A stretch of 64,000 bases of DNA from Mycolicibacterium komossense (GTDB taxonomy: Bacteria; Actinomycetota; Actinomycetes; Mycobacteriales; Mycobacteriaceae), in assembly GCF_025822605.1 (NCBI RefSeq), contig NZ_JACKTY010000049.1:1-64000 (forward strand), given 5' to 3'. The notes under the pieces were generated by a model that had not been told where the DNA came from, did no database searches, and saw only the letters and a program-made list of their open reading frames with translations. The position numbers were made by a program, and so were the translations under genes. How positions within the stretch are numbered: the first letter of the stretch is position 1; each line of letters opens with the position of its first letter. Positions 45,415 to 55,066 of the stretch are shown here, in pieces.

Positions 45415-46280
45415 GTACTCAGACCGCCACCGCTCCTGTCGGCTTGGAGGCCGACATCCGGGATTTCGTCGCCACCGTGCGGAAGATCTGCGAATCGGCT
45501 CCGACTCCGGACCAGTGGTCGCCGACGGAGCCATGCAATGACCGAAACACGTTGTTACGCAACCGACTATCCGATGCCGGCTGGTTCGATGTCGCCGCCG
45601 AGTCCTATGCTGCGGATATCCTGGGCGCGGCCGGTGTCGAGCTGGGCCGGGCACTGGCACCCCTCGACCTGATCGACGACCTGCTCGGACACCGGGTCGC
45701 GCTGGGTGCCGACATCGTCGGTGACATCGCGCTGACCCGGTATGCCGGTGCAGGCGACACGGTGTGGCTGTGCGGCGCAGACAGTGTTGAACTCGTCGAG
45801 ATCGTCGGTGCAGAACCGCTGTGCTACATCGACGCCCAGTCGGTGTCGTCAGTCATCACCAAGGCTGCTGCACCGGCCGAGCTTCCGAGCGCGGTACTGG
45901 ACGGATGGATCGCCGCGATGACCGGGTACATCGCCGGCCTCGCCGTGGGCGCACTCGACCTCGCCGGGGGACATGCCGCACAACGGATCGCCTTCGGCCG
46001 GCCGTTGTCAGACCTCGATTCGGTCGCCAAGAAAATCGCCGACTGCGCCACCGCAACCGAGGGCCTGCAGATGGCCGCGGAGCGCCGGCCCGACGCCTAC
46101 GTATTGCAGCAGGCGCCGGTCGCCGCATTCCGGGTGATGCGCGCGTGCCACCAGATTCTCGGGGGTCTCGGCTTCACGCTCGAATACCCCTTGCAGCGGT
46201 ATTCGCGCCGCGTGGAGGCGCTACGGGTCTGGACCCCTGCGGTTGTCACCGCACTCGCGGCGTCGAGCAGTCCGTCATGA
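45411..46280 (+). CDS. Short acyl-CoA dehydrogenase-like protein
   Basis: The 289-aa protein starts at a GTG overlapping the previous stop. The C-terminal helical domain is visible (IAGLAVGALDLAGGHAAQ, RPLSDLDSVAKKIADCA, RACHQILGGLGFTLEYPLQRY), matching acyl-CoA dehydrogenases. The N-terminal and middle parts are shortened compared with the 379-aa copy and lack its conserved glycine-rich segments. It probably acts as the partner subunit of the dehydrogenase at 43013. It could alternatively be a catalytically poor homologue. Confidence 0.8.
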   Translation: MSTQTATAPVGLEADIRDFVATVRKICESAPTPDQWSPTEPCNDRNTLLRNRLSDAGWFDVAAESYAADILGAAGVELGRALAPLDLIDDLLGHRVALGADIVGDIALTRYAGAGDTVWLCGADSVELVEIVGAEPLCYIDAQSVSSVITKAAAPAELPSAVLDGWIAAMTGYIAGLAVGALDLAGGHAAQRIAFGRPLSDLDSVAKKIADCATATEGLQMAAERRPDAYVLQQAPVAAFRVMRACHQILGGLGFTLEYPLQRYSRRVEALRVWTPAVVTALAASSSPS

Positions 46281-47107
46281 CCGCGCGCACCATCGTCATC
46301 ACCGGCGGTGCCACCGGAATCGGATACGGCATAGCGCAGCGACTCGTCGACGACGGCGACGACGTGGTGCTGGTCTCGCGCAATCCTGAGAAGCTGTCGG
46401 CGGCCGCGGACAGCCTTGCCGGCGGCCGTGGCTCGGTGTCGGTCCACGCCGTCGACGTTCGCGATCACGACGCGGTGGCAGAGCTGATCGACGCGCTGCC
46501 GCGAGTCGACGGACTGGTCAACAACGCTGCGGGCAACTTCGCCGCGAAGACCGTGGACATGAGCTTCCGGGCCTTCCGCTCAGTCGTCGAGATCTCGCTG
46601 TACGGGACGTTCAACGCGTCGCAGGCGCTGGCCAGGCGCCTCATCCGCGAGAACAGGGCCGGCACGATCCTCAACATCGTCGCCAGTTACGGCTGGACCG
46701 GGGCTCCGCTGGTGGCGCATTCGGCCGCCGCCAAGGCGGGCATGATCGCCTTCACCAAATCGGTCGCCAGGGAGTGGGGACCGAACAACATCCGGGTCAA
46801 CGCGTTGGCTCCCGGCTTCGTCCCGACCGACAACGCAGTTGCCGGAATTCTGTCCAGCCCGGGAGCTCAGGAGCGCATGCTTGACCTGATCCCTCTCGGG
46901 CGGTTCGGCAGCCCGGAAGAGATCGCCGACGTGGCCGCCTTCCTGCTCGGGGACGGGGCCCGCTACGTCACCGGTGCGGTCTTCGCGGCCGACGGTGGCC
47001 GGTCGCTCGGGATATCGATGCACGACGCGGTATCGGAGCACCCGGCCAGCAAACCGAATCCGCTTGCCGAACAGCTCATTCCATCAGCCGCCGGAAGGGA
47101 ATCCTGA
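46277..47107 (+). CDS. SDR oxidoreductase, 2,4-dienoyl-CoA reductase-like
   Basis: The 276-aa protein has the SDR cofactor motif TGGATGIGYG near residue 9 and VNNAAGNF. In place of the classical Tyr-xxx-Lys it has AHSAAAKAG, with His instead of Tyr. That substitution is found in peroxisomal and related bacterial 2,4-dienoyl-CoA reductases, so reduction of an unsaturated acyl-CoA is more likely than alcohol oxidation. ATG 46277 overlaps the preceding stop; the Rieske gene starts two bases after its stop. The C-tail after GGRSLG is unusual and polar. Confidence 0.82.
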   Translation: MTARTIVITGGATGIGYGIAQRLVDDGDDVVLVSRNPEKLSAAADSLAGGRGSVSVHAVDVRDHDAVAELIDALPRVDGLVNNAAGNFAAKTVDMSFRAFRSVVEISLYGTFNASQALARRLIRENRAGTILNIVASYGWTGAPLVAHSAAAKAGMIAFTKSVAREWGPNNIRVNALAPGFVPTDNAVAGILSSPGAQERMLDLIPLGRFGSPEEIADVAAFLLGDGARYVTGAVFAADGGRSLGISMHDAVSEHPASKPNPLAEQLIPSAAGRES

Positions 47108-47108
47108 T

Positions 47109-48260
47109 ATGAACAGCACCTCTTTGACCAATAGCACCGCATTCCACGTGACGCCCGACGAGGCCGCCCGTATCGCCCAAGAGCTCGCGACGGGCAAGAC
47201 CCTGCCGCTGTCCTGGTATACCGATCCGGCTGTCACCGCTGCCGAGATCGACCGGATCTACTCCGACACCTGGCAGTACATCGGCCGGGCCGCCGACGTC
47301 GCCGAGGCAGGTCAGTTCGTCACCGCCGATATCGCCGGGCGGCCGATCGTGGTGGTGCGTGACCGCGATGGCTCACTCAACGCCTTCCACAATGTGTGCC
47401 GGCACCGCGCGGCCAAGGTGGTGCTCGAAGAGTGCGGCCTCCGCCGCAGCCTGTCGTGCCACTACCACGCCTGGACTTACGGCCTCGACGGCAGCCTCAA
47501 GGGTGCGCCGCGCTCCAAATCGGAAGTGGACTTCCCCCAGTCGGATTTGGGGCTGCGCAAGGCCTCGGCTGCCACCTGGGGACCGTTCCTGTTCGCCAAT
47601 CTGGCCGAGTCGCCGGAACCGCTAGAGGCCCAACTCGCCGATGTGCCCGCCCTGACCGCAGGCGCGGGCATCGACGTGGACAACCTGACGTTCCATTTCC
47701 GCGTCGAATACGACCTGAAATGCAACTGGAAGGTCGCGATCGAGAACTACCTCGAGTGTTACCACTGCCCCAACGCCCATCCTGGCTTCAGTCACGTCCT
47801 GGACACCGACATGTCCGCCTACCAGCTCGTCCTCGAGCCGACGCTGGCCTGGCAGAACGGTCCGCTGCGCCAGCTGAGCCCCGGCGCCGCGCCGGGCCAG
47901 GGCTACACGGGCCGCGACGGCGCGGTCCCGGAAGGCCGCTACTTCGCGGTGTTCCCCAATATGAAGGTCAACATCAACCCCGGCCTGCCGAACCTGTCGA
48001 TCGGCCCGATCATCCCGATGGGTCCGGACAACAGTCACGGCTTCCTGGACTACTACTTCAGTCCGGATGTCTCGCAACAGTGGATCGACGACATGATCGT
48101 GTTCGACAACGAGGTCGGCGCGGAGGACACCGTTCTGGTGGAATCGGTGCAGAACGGGATCCGTTCCGGCGCAGTGGAACAGGGCCGGATCATGCTGGAG
48201 TCCGAGAAGCTGATCGCCGGCTACCAGAGCTGGCTGCTGGACAAGCTGACAGCGCGATGA
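47109..48260 (+). CDS. Rieske non-haem iron oxygenase, alpha subunit (CntA/GbcA-like)
   Basis: The 383-aa protein has the Rieske 2Fe-2S motif C97-x-H99-x17-C117-x2-H120 and a mononuclear iron site in IENYLECYHCPNAHPG, with His219 and His224. The bridging position before the first His is Glu216 where most ring-hydroxylating enzymes have Asp. Glu occurs in the carnitine oxygenase CntA, which cleaves C-N bonds of quaternary amines. The rest resembles that family. It likely oxidises an N-alkyl group or C-N bond, releasing an aldehyde for the ALDH encoded next. Electrons would come from the reductase at 41921. Confidence 0.88.
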   Translation: MNSTSLTNSTAFHVTPDEAARIAQELATGKTLPLSWYTDPAVTAAEIDRIYSDTWQYIGRAADVAEAGQFVTADIAGRPIVVVRDRDGSLNAFHNVCRHRAAKVVLEECGLRRSLSCHYHAWTYGLDGSLKGAPRSKSEVDFPQSDLGLRKASAATWGPFLFANLAESPEPLEAQLADVPALTAGAGIDVDNLTFHFRVEYDLKCNWKVAIENYLECYHCPNAHPGFSHVLDTDMSAYQLVLEPTLAWQNGPLRQLSPGAAPGQGYTGRDGAVPEGRYFAVFPNMKVNINPGLPNLSIGPIIPMGPDNSHGFLDYYFSPDVSQQWIDDMIVFDNEVGAEDTVLVESVQNGIRSGAVEQGRIMLESEKLIAGYQSWLLDKLTAR

Positions 48261-49741
48261 GCTCCCCGGCGTTCGTCGTGGGCAGTACCGATCGGCTGCT
48301 GATCGGCGGCCAACAGTGCTTGCCCGCAACACCCGTCGAGCCGGCCGAGGTGGTCGACCCAGCAACGGGCCGGGTGATCGGGTACGCGCCGGTAGGCGGC
48401 CCGGTCGATGTGGATCGCGCCGTTGCGGCGGCCCGCGATGCGGGAAGGCACTGGGGCAGCTCCGATCCCGCGTTCCGGGCGGACCTGCTCGATCGCGTGG
48501 CGCAACGGATCACCGACCGGATCGATGACTTCGCCGCAGTGATCACCGCCGAGATGGGGGCGCCCGTCGACAACGCCAGGGACGTTCAGACGCAGCTGGC
48601 CATCGATGTGTTCCGGTCTTACGCGACGATCGCCCGTGAGTTCGTCTGGTCTGAGCCGTTGCGCGCCGGTGTCGTGCGATACGAACCGATCGGCGTCGTC
48701 GCCGCCATCACGCCGTGGAACTACCCGCTGTACCTGGCCGCCATCAAGATCGCCGCCGCTCTCGCCGCCGGTTGCACTGTGGTCTTCAAACCGAGTCAGG
48801 ACGCTCCGCTGGACGCAGTCCTGCTGGTCGAGACCATCGTCGAGGTGGCCGGTGATCTGGGCGCTCCCCCGGGCATCGTCAATCTGGTGACCGGAAGTGG
48901 AAGTGTTGTCGGGGAGGCTATCTCGACACATCCGGGAATCGCGGCAGTGTCTTTCACCGGTTCCACGGAGGCAGGCAGGCGGGTGAGCGCCGCCGCGTCG
49001 GCCACCGTCAAGCGGGTCGGCCTGGAACTGGGCGGCAAGTCGGCGGCCATCATCCTCGACGACGGCGTCGACCTGACCACCGCATTGTCAGGTGCGCTGG
49101 CCGGTGTGTTCTACAACTCCGGTCAGACCTGCACCGCGTGCGCGCGAATCCTGGTCCCGCGTCATCGATATGAGGAAGCCATCAGCATCGCCGCAGAGCT
49201 CGCCGGTGGCTGGGAGATCGGTGATCCACGGCTGCCCGGTGACCACATCGGCCCCATCGCCACCCGGGCTCAATATGAAACTGTGCGGCGTTACCTGCAG
49301 GTCGGAGTCGACGAGGGCGCCCGGCTGCTGTGTGGGGGAGTGCCCGACGAGGCCGCCCTCGACGACGAGATGCGCGACGGATACTGGGTGTTGCCCACCG
49401 TCTTCGCCGGTGTCGAGCCGGGGATGACCATCGAACGCGAAGAGATCTTCGGTCCCGTCGCCTTGGTGATGGCCTACGACGATGACGACGACGCGGTGCG
49501 GATCGCCAACGATTCCATCTACGGGCTCAGCGGTGCGGTCTGGGGTACCGATACGGCTCGGATGCTTGCTGTGGCAGGGCGATTGGAAACCGGTCGGGTG
49601 GTGCTCAACGGTGGCCCGTTCGACGTGGTGGCGCCCACCGGCGGTTACAAGCAGTCCGGTAACGGACGTGAGCTCGGGCTGCACGGATTGCGCGAGTATC
49701 TCGAAGTGAAGAGCGTGCTGTTCCCAGGAGAGCAATCATGA
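48257..49741 (+). CDS. NAD(P)-dependent aldehyde dehydrogenase
   Basis: The 494-aa ALDH shows ITPWNYPLYLAAIKIAAALAAG in two segments, FTGSTEAGRRV (cofactor), GLELGGKSAAIIL (general base Glu) and FYNSGQTCTACARI (catalytic Cys). It starts at the ATG overlapping the Rieske stop. The simplest role is oxidation of the aldehyde released by the Rieske oxygenase or by the amine oxidase at 58602. Betaine-aldehyde-type enzymes are close relatives, but specificity is not evident. Confidence 0.88.
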   Translation: MSSPAFVVGSTDRLLIGGQQCLPATPVEPAEVVDPATGRVIGYAPVGGPVDVDRAVAAARDAGRHWGSSDPAFRADLLDRVAQRITDRIDDFAAVITAEMGAPVDNARDVQTQLAIDVFRSYATIAREFVWSEPLRAGVVRYEPIGVVAAITPWNYPLYLAAIKIAAALAAGCTVVFKPSQDAPLDAVLLVETIVEVAGDLGAPPGIVNLVTGSGSVVGEAISTHPGIAAVSFTGSTEAGRRVSAAASATVKRVGLELGGKSAAIILDDGVDLTTALSGALAGVFYNSGQTCTACARILVPRHRYEEAISIAAELAGGWEIGDPRLPGDHIGPIATRAQYETVRRYLQVGVDEGARLLCGGVPDEAALDDEMRDGYWVLPTVFAGVEPGMTIEREEIFGPVALVMAYDDDDDAVRIANDSIYGLSGAVWGTDTARMLAVAGRLETGRVVLNGGPFDVVAPTGGYKQSGNGRELGLHGLREYLEVKSVLFPGEQS

Positions 49742-51402
49742 CCGATGTCAGTCGGCGGGGCTTCCTCGCCATCGGCGGCGCAGGCAGCATGGCGGTCGTA
49801 CTGGCCTCGTGCGGGCGAAAATCCGGGGTGAGTGCGACGCAGATCGAGGGTCCGCCATCCGGGGTGACCGCCGCGCCGCCGGGCCCCGGCAGCGTGGATC
49901 GGGGCCGCTCCGGTGGTGGGGTGGTCACGGCCTGGACGGCGGAAGGCAATTCCTACGACGCGGCCATCGGCTATGACCTGCATTCGTGGGAGGCGCTGAC
50001 CAGCTTGCTCTATATGCCGCTCTTCCGGTTCGCCGGGCAGAAGGGCTCGGCCGCACCGGCGGCGGCCGCGGCCATGCCGGAGATCTCGCAGGACGGCACC
50101 CGCTACGTCATCAAACTTCGACCCGATTTCGCATTCCACAACGGTCGCCCGGTCGTCGCCGCCGACTACGTCTACGCCTGGCGTCGAGTGCTCGATCCTG
50201 CGACCGAATCCTGGGCCGCACAGTACTTCGCGTCGATCAAGGGGGCCGACGAGTTCATTGCGGGCACGTCCACCGAGCTACCCGGTCTGGTGGCCCGCGA
50301 CGATCACACCCTGGTCGTCGATCTCAAAGAGCCCGATATCACCTTCCTCGGCCAGCTTTCCCAGCCCTATGCCGCTGCCCTGCCCCAAGAAGAGGTCGAG
50401 CGCCTCGGCGCACAGTTCAACCGCACCCCGGTGGGTAACGGGCCGTTCATGATCACGTCTTACGACACCAAGAACCGGCATGCCCGGTTCGTTCGCAACC
50501 CCCACTTCGCCTGGGCCGGTCTGCCGTTCCTCGATTCTGTCGAATACCGATGGGGCATCGATCCGGCCCTGCAGTTTCTGCAATTGCAGAACGGTGACGT
50601 CGACATCCTCGGTGAGGGCCTCACCCAGAGCATCGCCGCGCGAGTTCAGGGCAACAGCGAACTCAGAGACAAGTTCACCGTCGACATCCCCACCCTCGGC
50701 GCGAGCTGGGTTGCCTTCAACGTGGACAGCGACAAGCTCAAAGATCCCCGGATCCGCCAGGCGCTGAACTGGGTGACCGACCGCGAACAGCTGGCCAAGT
50801 TCTCGCGAGGCCTGCAGGTGTCGTGGGGTGCGGTCATACCCGACGACGAGCCCGACTATCGCCGCACGGTCACGCCGTACACGTTGGATCCGGATCGGGC
50901 GAGAGCACTGATGAAAGAGGCCGGAGTGCAATCACTCGACCTCGATTTCTACTGCAGTGAAGACGATTACTGGCTCAGCGCCAGTCAGGTTCTCCAACAG
51001 CAATGGGCGCCGATCGGGGTCAACCTCAAGGTCACCACGCTGAGCAATGCGGCCTTCTGGACCGCGGTGGAGCACGGCGACGCCGACGCATTCGGCCGGG
51101 GTTACTATCAGGTGCAGCCCACCGGTTTGGACCTGTTGGCCGGCAACTTCGTCACCGGCGCGTCGTCGAACTACCAGGGTTATTCGAACACCGCCGTTGA
51201 CGCATTGATCGCGAAGTCGCAGAACAGCCTGACCGTCGAGGACAGCAACCGCTACCTGGCCGATGCGGAGACCATGGTCGCCGCGGACGCTCCCGGGGTG
51301 TTCACCGCCAGCCTGCGGTTCGTAGCGATGCGTTCCCCGCGGGTGCAGAACTACCAGATGCGCTGTGAGACTGGCAGTTACTACGATCGAATGTGGGTGT
51401 GA
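49738..51402 (+). CDS. ABC substrate-binding lipoprotein, family 5, Tat-exported
   Basis: The 554-aa protein starts with a twin-arginine signal (SRRGFLAI, residues 5-12) and a lipobox LASC with Cys25, then a Pro/Gly linker. The mature part is of the DppA/OppA family 5 type (LRPDFAFHNGRPVVAADYVYAW, NWVTDREQLAK). It captures a peptide-like or nickel/cation-chelate-like ligand at the outer face for the permeases encoded next. Tat export suggests it folds before secretion. It overlaps the ALDH stop and is 1 base from the permease gene. Confidence 0.9.
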   Translation: MTDVSRRGFLAIGGAGSMAVVLASCGRKSGVSATQIEGPPSGVTAAPPGPGSVDRGRSGGGVVTAWTAEGNSYDAAIGYDLHSWEALTSLLYMPLFRFAGQKGSAAPAAAAAMPEISQDGTRYVIKLRPDFAFHNGRPVVAADYVYAWRRVLDPATESWAAQYFASIKGADEFIAGTSTELPGLVARDDHTLVVDLKEPDITFLGQLSQPYAAALPQEEVERLGAQFNRTPVGNGPFMITSYDTKNRHARFVRNPHFAWAGLPFLDSVEYRWGIDPALQFLQLQNGDVDILGEGLTQSIAARVQGNSELRDKFTVDIPTLGASWVAFNVDSDKLKDPRIRQALNWVTDREQLAKFSRGLQVSWGAVIPDDEPDYRRTVTPYTLDPDRARALMKEAGVQSLDLDFYCSEDDYWLSASQVLQQQWAPIGVNLKVTTLSNAAFWTAVEHGDADAFGRGYYQVQPTGLDLLAGNFVTGASSNYQGYSNTAVDALIAKSQNSLTVEDSNRYLADAETMVAADAPGVFTASLRFVAMRSPRVQNYQMRCETGSYYDRMWV

Positions 51403-51403
51403 C

Positions 51404-52306
51404 ATGAGCACGATCGTTGCCGCGGCGGTGCGCGATGAGCTCGACGTGTCGGACAAGCCGCGCAAGGCTCCCCACCGAAGTCGGGTGCTCTACCTCGGAG
51501 CCGGGCTCCTTGCCGCCCTGATGATATTAGCTTTGCTGGCGCCGTTGTTCGGCTCGCCCTATGTCATGCACACGGACGGTCTCACCGATCTCGGCGCCCC
51601 GTTGGGCATGTTCAGTCCGCACCACATCTTCGGCACCGATTCTCTTGGCCGAGACATGTTGGCCCGCAGCGTGACCGGCCTGCGCTCCACCCTGTTCGTC
51701 GCGATCGTCGCAAACGTCACCTCGCTTCTGCTGGGTACTGTGGTCGGGCTGCTGGCCGGCTTCTTCGGATCGTTTGTCGAGCAGAGCCTGATGCGCATCG
51801 TGGATGTCTTCCTCTCCATCCCCGTCGTGCTATCGGGGCTTGCATTGGCCAGCATCGTCGGTCGGGGCATGTGGGGCATCGTCGTCGTGGTCACCGCGCT
51901 GTACTGGGCCTGGACTGCCCGGCTGGTCTACGGCGAGGTGCTGCGCCTGCGGGGCCGGGGATTCGTCGAAGCGGCCACCGTGCACGGCGTCGCGCGATTC
52001 ACCATCCTACGAAGGCACGTTCTGCCGCACACCTCCACTGTGCTGATCAATATCGCAGCACTCAACGGGGCGGCCGTCGTCGTGATCGGCGCCGGCTTGT
52101 CCTACCTCGGCGCCGGTATCCAGGCGCCGCAGCCCGAACTCGGAAACCTCCTGCAAAACGGTGCCGCTGCAATTGATTACGCGCCACACCTACTGCTGGT
52201 TCCACTGGCGCTGACGGTGGCGACGGTGCTGTCATTCGTCCTTATCGCTGAAGGTATCAACCGACGTAACTCTCTTTCGGAGCGGCATTCATGGCTCGAT
52301 ATCTGA
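51404..52306 (+). CDS. ABC transporter permease, DppC type
   Basis: The 300-aa protein has a cytoplasmic N-terminus, six predicted helices, the HHIFGTDSLGRDMLARSVTG segment of DppC-type permeases, and the EAA loop that contacts the ATPases (FVEAATVHGVARFTILRRHVLPH). With the DppB-type gene it forms the membrane channel. The order C before B is the reverse of common dpp operons. Its 3' end overlaps the next gene by 16 bases. Confidence 0.9.
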   Translation: MSTIVAAAVRDELDVSDKPRKAPHRSRVLYLGAGLLAALMILALLAPLFGSPYVMHTDGLTDLGAPLGMFSPHHIFGTDSLGRDMLARSVTGLRSTLFVAIVANVTSLLLGTVVGLLAGFFGSFVEQSLMRIVDVFLSIPVVLSGLALASIVGRGMWGIVVVVTALYWAWTARLVYGEVLRLRGRGFVEAATVHGVARFTILRRHVLPHTSTVLINIAALNGAAVVVIGAGLSYLGAGIQAPQPELGNLLQNGAAAIDYAPHLLLVPLALTVATVLSFVLIAEGINRRNSLSERHSWLDI

Positions 52307-53211
52307 CCCGGCGGGTGCTGTACGGCATCCTCACCATCGCGCTGGTCATCCTGCTGACCTTCATCATCCAGTACCTGATGCCCGGTGATCCGGCCCGAAC
52401 CATCGCCGGTCCCAAAGCGACGCCGGAACTGCTCGCCAGTATTCGGACCCGACTGCACCTCAATGACCCACTGCCGCTGCAATTGTGGAACTACTTCACT
52501 TCGGTGCTGCACGGCAACCTCGGTGAGTCCTACACCAGGAACCGGCCGGTGCTCGACCTGATTCTCGAGCGCCTGCCCGCCACCGGGATGCTGGCCCTCG
52601 CCGCGCTGATGATCGAGGTAATACTCGGTGCCGGTCTCGGATTGTGGGAAGCGTTGCGGCAGGACCGCAGCTGGGCGCTGGCGGCCGTCAACGTCGCACT
52701 GCTGTCCATACCGGCATTCGCGCTCGGGTTTCTGCTGCTGCTCTGCTTCGGCTATCTGATCCCGGTGTTCCCCGTGGACGGCGGCACGGGCTGGTCGCAC
52801 CTCGTACTGCCCGCGGTGACACTCGGCGTGCTGGGAGCGCCGTACTACGCGAACCTGGTGCGAGACGGAATGAAAGACGCCCTGGGGGCCCCCTACACCC
52901 GCACCGCTGTGGCCAAAGGGCTCCCCACGCGTTACATCGTCACCAGGCACGTGCTGCGCAACGCGTTACCACCCTCGATCACCATGCTGGGCATGGACAT
53001 CGCCATCATGTTCTCCGGCGTGGTGTTTGTCGAGGCGATCTTCGGGTGGCCGGGAATCGGCGCCCTGCAGACGCAGGCCTTCGCCGACGTCGACCGTCCC
53101 GTCCTGATGGGAACGGTCATCATCGCGGCGGTGGTCGTCGTACTCGGAAACCTGGCAGCCGACGTCATTCGGGCGTTCGTCGACCCACGGACAAAGGTAG
53201 GTGCACTGTGA
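52291..53211 (+). CDS. ABC transporter permease, DppB type
   Basis: The 306-aa protein begins MARYLTRRVLYGILTIALVI and has six helices, with the PGDPARTIAGP segment of DppB proteins and the EAA loop (YTRTAVAKGLPTRYIVTRHVLRNA). It pairs with the DppC-type permease. It starts within the previous gene and overlaps the first ATPase gene by four bases. Confidence 0.9.
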   Translation: MARYLTRRVLYGILTIALVILLTFIIQYLMPGDPARTIAGPKATPELLASIRTRLHLNDPLPLQLWNYFTSVLHGNLGESYTRNRPVLDLILERLPATGMLALAALMIEVILGAGLGLWEALRQDRSWALAAVNVALLSIPAFALGFLLLLCFGYLIPVFPVDGGTGWSHLVLPAVTLGVLGAPYYANLVRDGMKDALGAPYTRTAVAKGLPTRYIVTRHVLRNALPPSITMLGMDIAIMFSGVVFVEAIFGWPGIGALQTQAFADVDRPVLMGTVIIAAVVVVLGNLAADVIRAFVDPRTKVGAL

Positions 53212-54248
53212 AATCCGCCGTCAATATGGTGAGCGGTGCGCGCCCTGACGCGCAGCCCGAGCCACCGGTGCGCACCGTCGGGTCAGATGTCGTGGTGCGG
53301 AATCTGTCCGTATCCTATGGCGACCACCACGCGGTGCGCGATGTGAGCTTCGAGATCAAGGCCGGCACCACGCTGGCGCTGGTCGGTGAATCCGGATCCG
53401 GCAAGTCCACCATCGCGCTGGCGGTGAGCCGACTGTTGACCACCGACGCCACCATCGACTCGGGGACCGCCGACATCGGCGGTGTCGACGTACTGGGCCT
53501 GACCGGGCAGGCGCTACGGGAAATGCGGGGCCACGCCGTGGCGTATCTGGCCCAGGACGCATTGGCGGCCCTGAACCCGGTGGTGCGGATCGGTCGCCAG
53601 GTCAGCGAGATCTACGCCGTGCGCGGCGGTGACAAGCGCAGCGTGGCCCGCGAGAAGACCATCGCCGCACTGGAGCAGGTCAACATCCACAACCCCGGAC
53701 GGGTCGCCGAGATGTATCCGTATCAGCTGTCCGGCGGTATGCGGCAGCGGGTGATGATCGCGATGGCGCTGGCGTTCGAGCCCGCCCTGTTGATCGCGGA
53801 CGAGCCGACGACGGCACTGGACGTGACGGTTCAGGCCGAAATCCTGGCCCTGATCGTCGACCTCCAAGAGCGAAACGGGTTGACCTGCCTGTGGATAACT
53901 CACGACATGTCAGTTGTCGCCGAGATGGCCGATTCGGTGGCAGTGCTCTACGGCGGTCAGATGCTGGAAATGAGTGATGTCTATTCGGTGTTCGACACGC
54001 CGCGCAATCCCTACACCGGACGGCTGCTCGAGTGTTTCCGGAGCGGTAGATCGGCCGGCCTCAAGGATCCGTTCAGCTCCATTCCCGGAAGCCCGTCGTC
54101 ACGGGCGCCCCGCGTCGGCTGCCCGTTCTCGCCGCGCTGCGATGGCGCCGATGAACAGTGCCGCACCGAGGCGCCGCATTCTCTCGAGATGACGCCGGCG
54201 CATTGGACGGCCTGTCATCATCCACTCGAGATCGGAGCAGGTAGATGA
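53208..54248 (+). CDS. ABC transporter ATPase, DppD type
   Basis: The 346-aa protein has Walker A GESGSGKST, the signature YQLSGGMRQR, and Walker B with ADEPTTALD and LWITHDM. Its C-terminal oligopeptide-transporter extension has four Cys (GCPFSPRCDGADEQCRTEAP then CHHP), a known 4Fe-4S/zinc-like pattern of Opp/Dpp D proteins. GTG 53208 overlaps the permease stop. It powers the importer with the DppF-type partner. Confidence 0.92.
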   Translation: MKSAVNMVSGARPDAQPEPPVRTVGSDVVVRNLSVSYGDHHAVRDVSFEIKAGTTLALVGESGSGKSTIALAVSRLLTTDATIDSGTADIGGVDVLGLTGQALREMRGHAVAYLAQDALAALNPVVRIGRQVSEIYAVRGGDKRSVAREKTIAALEQVNIHNPGRVAEMYPYQLSGGMRQRVMIAMALAFEPALLIADEPTTALDVTVQAEILALIVDLQERNGLTCLWITHDMSVVAEMADSVAVLYGGQMLEMSDVYSVFDTPRNPYTGRLLECFRSGRSAGLKDPFSSIPGSPSSRAPRVGCPFSPRCDGADEQCRTEAPHSLEMTPAHWTACHHPLEIGAGR

Positions 54249-55066
54249 CCGAGAAGCCGCCGATCGTGGAAATCAGATCGGTATCAAAGCGATTCGGTAA
54301 GGTCACGGTACTCGACGAGGTATCGCTAACTGTCGAGTGCGGCAAGACGACCAGCCTGGTGGGGGAGTCGGGTTCCGGAAAGTCCACCCTGGCCCGCATC
54401 GTGACCGGTCTGGAGACGGCAGACTCCGGCACGGTGCTGTTCGGTGGTCGGCCTCGGCCCCGCCGCGGACGGGCCGCCCGAGCTCTTCAGCGAACCGTGG
54501 GCGTGGTGTTGCAGGATCCCTATGACTCGATCGACCCGCGTTTCACCGTGGGTGAAGTGGTCGCCGAACCGCTACGTGCGCAAGGCCATTACCGCAAGGG
54601 TGGCCGGGAGAAGGTGCGTGAGCTGCTCGACCTGTGCGGGATGACCGATATCGATCTGGACTGCCGGGTCACCGGCTTCTCCGGCGGACAACGGCAGCGC
54701 ATCGCGATTGCGCGTGCGCTGGCCACCGAGCCGGACCTCATCGTGTGTGACGAGCCCACCTCGGCGCTCGATGTGTCCGTCCAGGCCCAGATCCTCAACT
54801 TACTGCTCCGATTGCAACGGGAGCACGGGCTGGCGTACCTGTTCATCACGCACGACATCGACGTCGTCCGCCGGATCAGCGACCAGGTGGCGGTGATGTG
54901 CCAGGGCAAGATCGTCGAGTCGGGTGACACCGCCGACGTCACTGGCGAACCACAACATCCGTATACCAAGAAGCTGCTGTCGGCGGTACTGGGCTCGTCG
55001 CCCCACACCCGGAAACTGTCGGGCCCGCTCGCGAAGAACCGCACCCTGGAGGTTGTTGCCCAATGA
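54245..55066 (+). CDS. ABC transporter ATPase, DppF type
   Basis: The 273-aa protein has Walker A GESGSGKSTLA, Q-loop LQDPYDSIDP, signature GFSGGQRQR, Walker B LIVCDEPTSALD and the switch ITHDID. It lacks the Cys-containing extension of its partner. It starts at an ATG overlapping the DppD stop, and its own stop overlaps the hydrolase gene. Confidence 0.92.
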   Translation: MTEKPPIVEIRSVSKRFGKVTVLDEVSLTVECGKTTSLVGESGSGKSTLARIVTGLETADSGTVLFGGRPRPRRGRAARALQRTVGVVLQDPYDSIDPRFTVGEVVAEPLRAQGHYRKGGREKVRELLDLCGMTDIDLDCRVTGFSGGQRQRIAIARALATEPDLIVCDEPTSALDVSVQAQILNLLLRLQREHGLAYLFITHDIDVVRRISDQVAVMCQGKIVESGDTADVTGEPQHPYTKKLLSAVLGSSPHTRKLSGPLAKNRTLEVVAQ

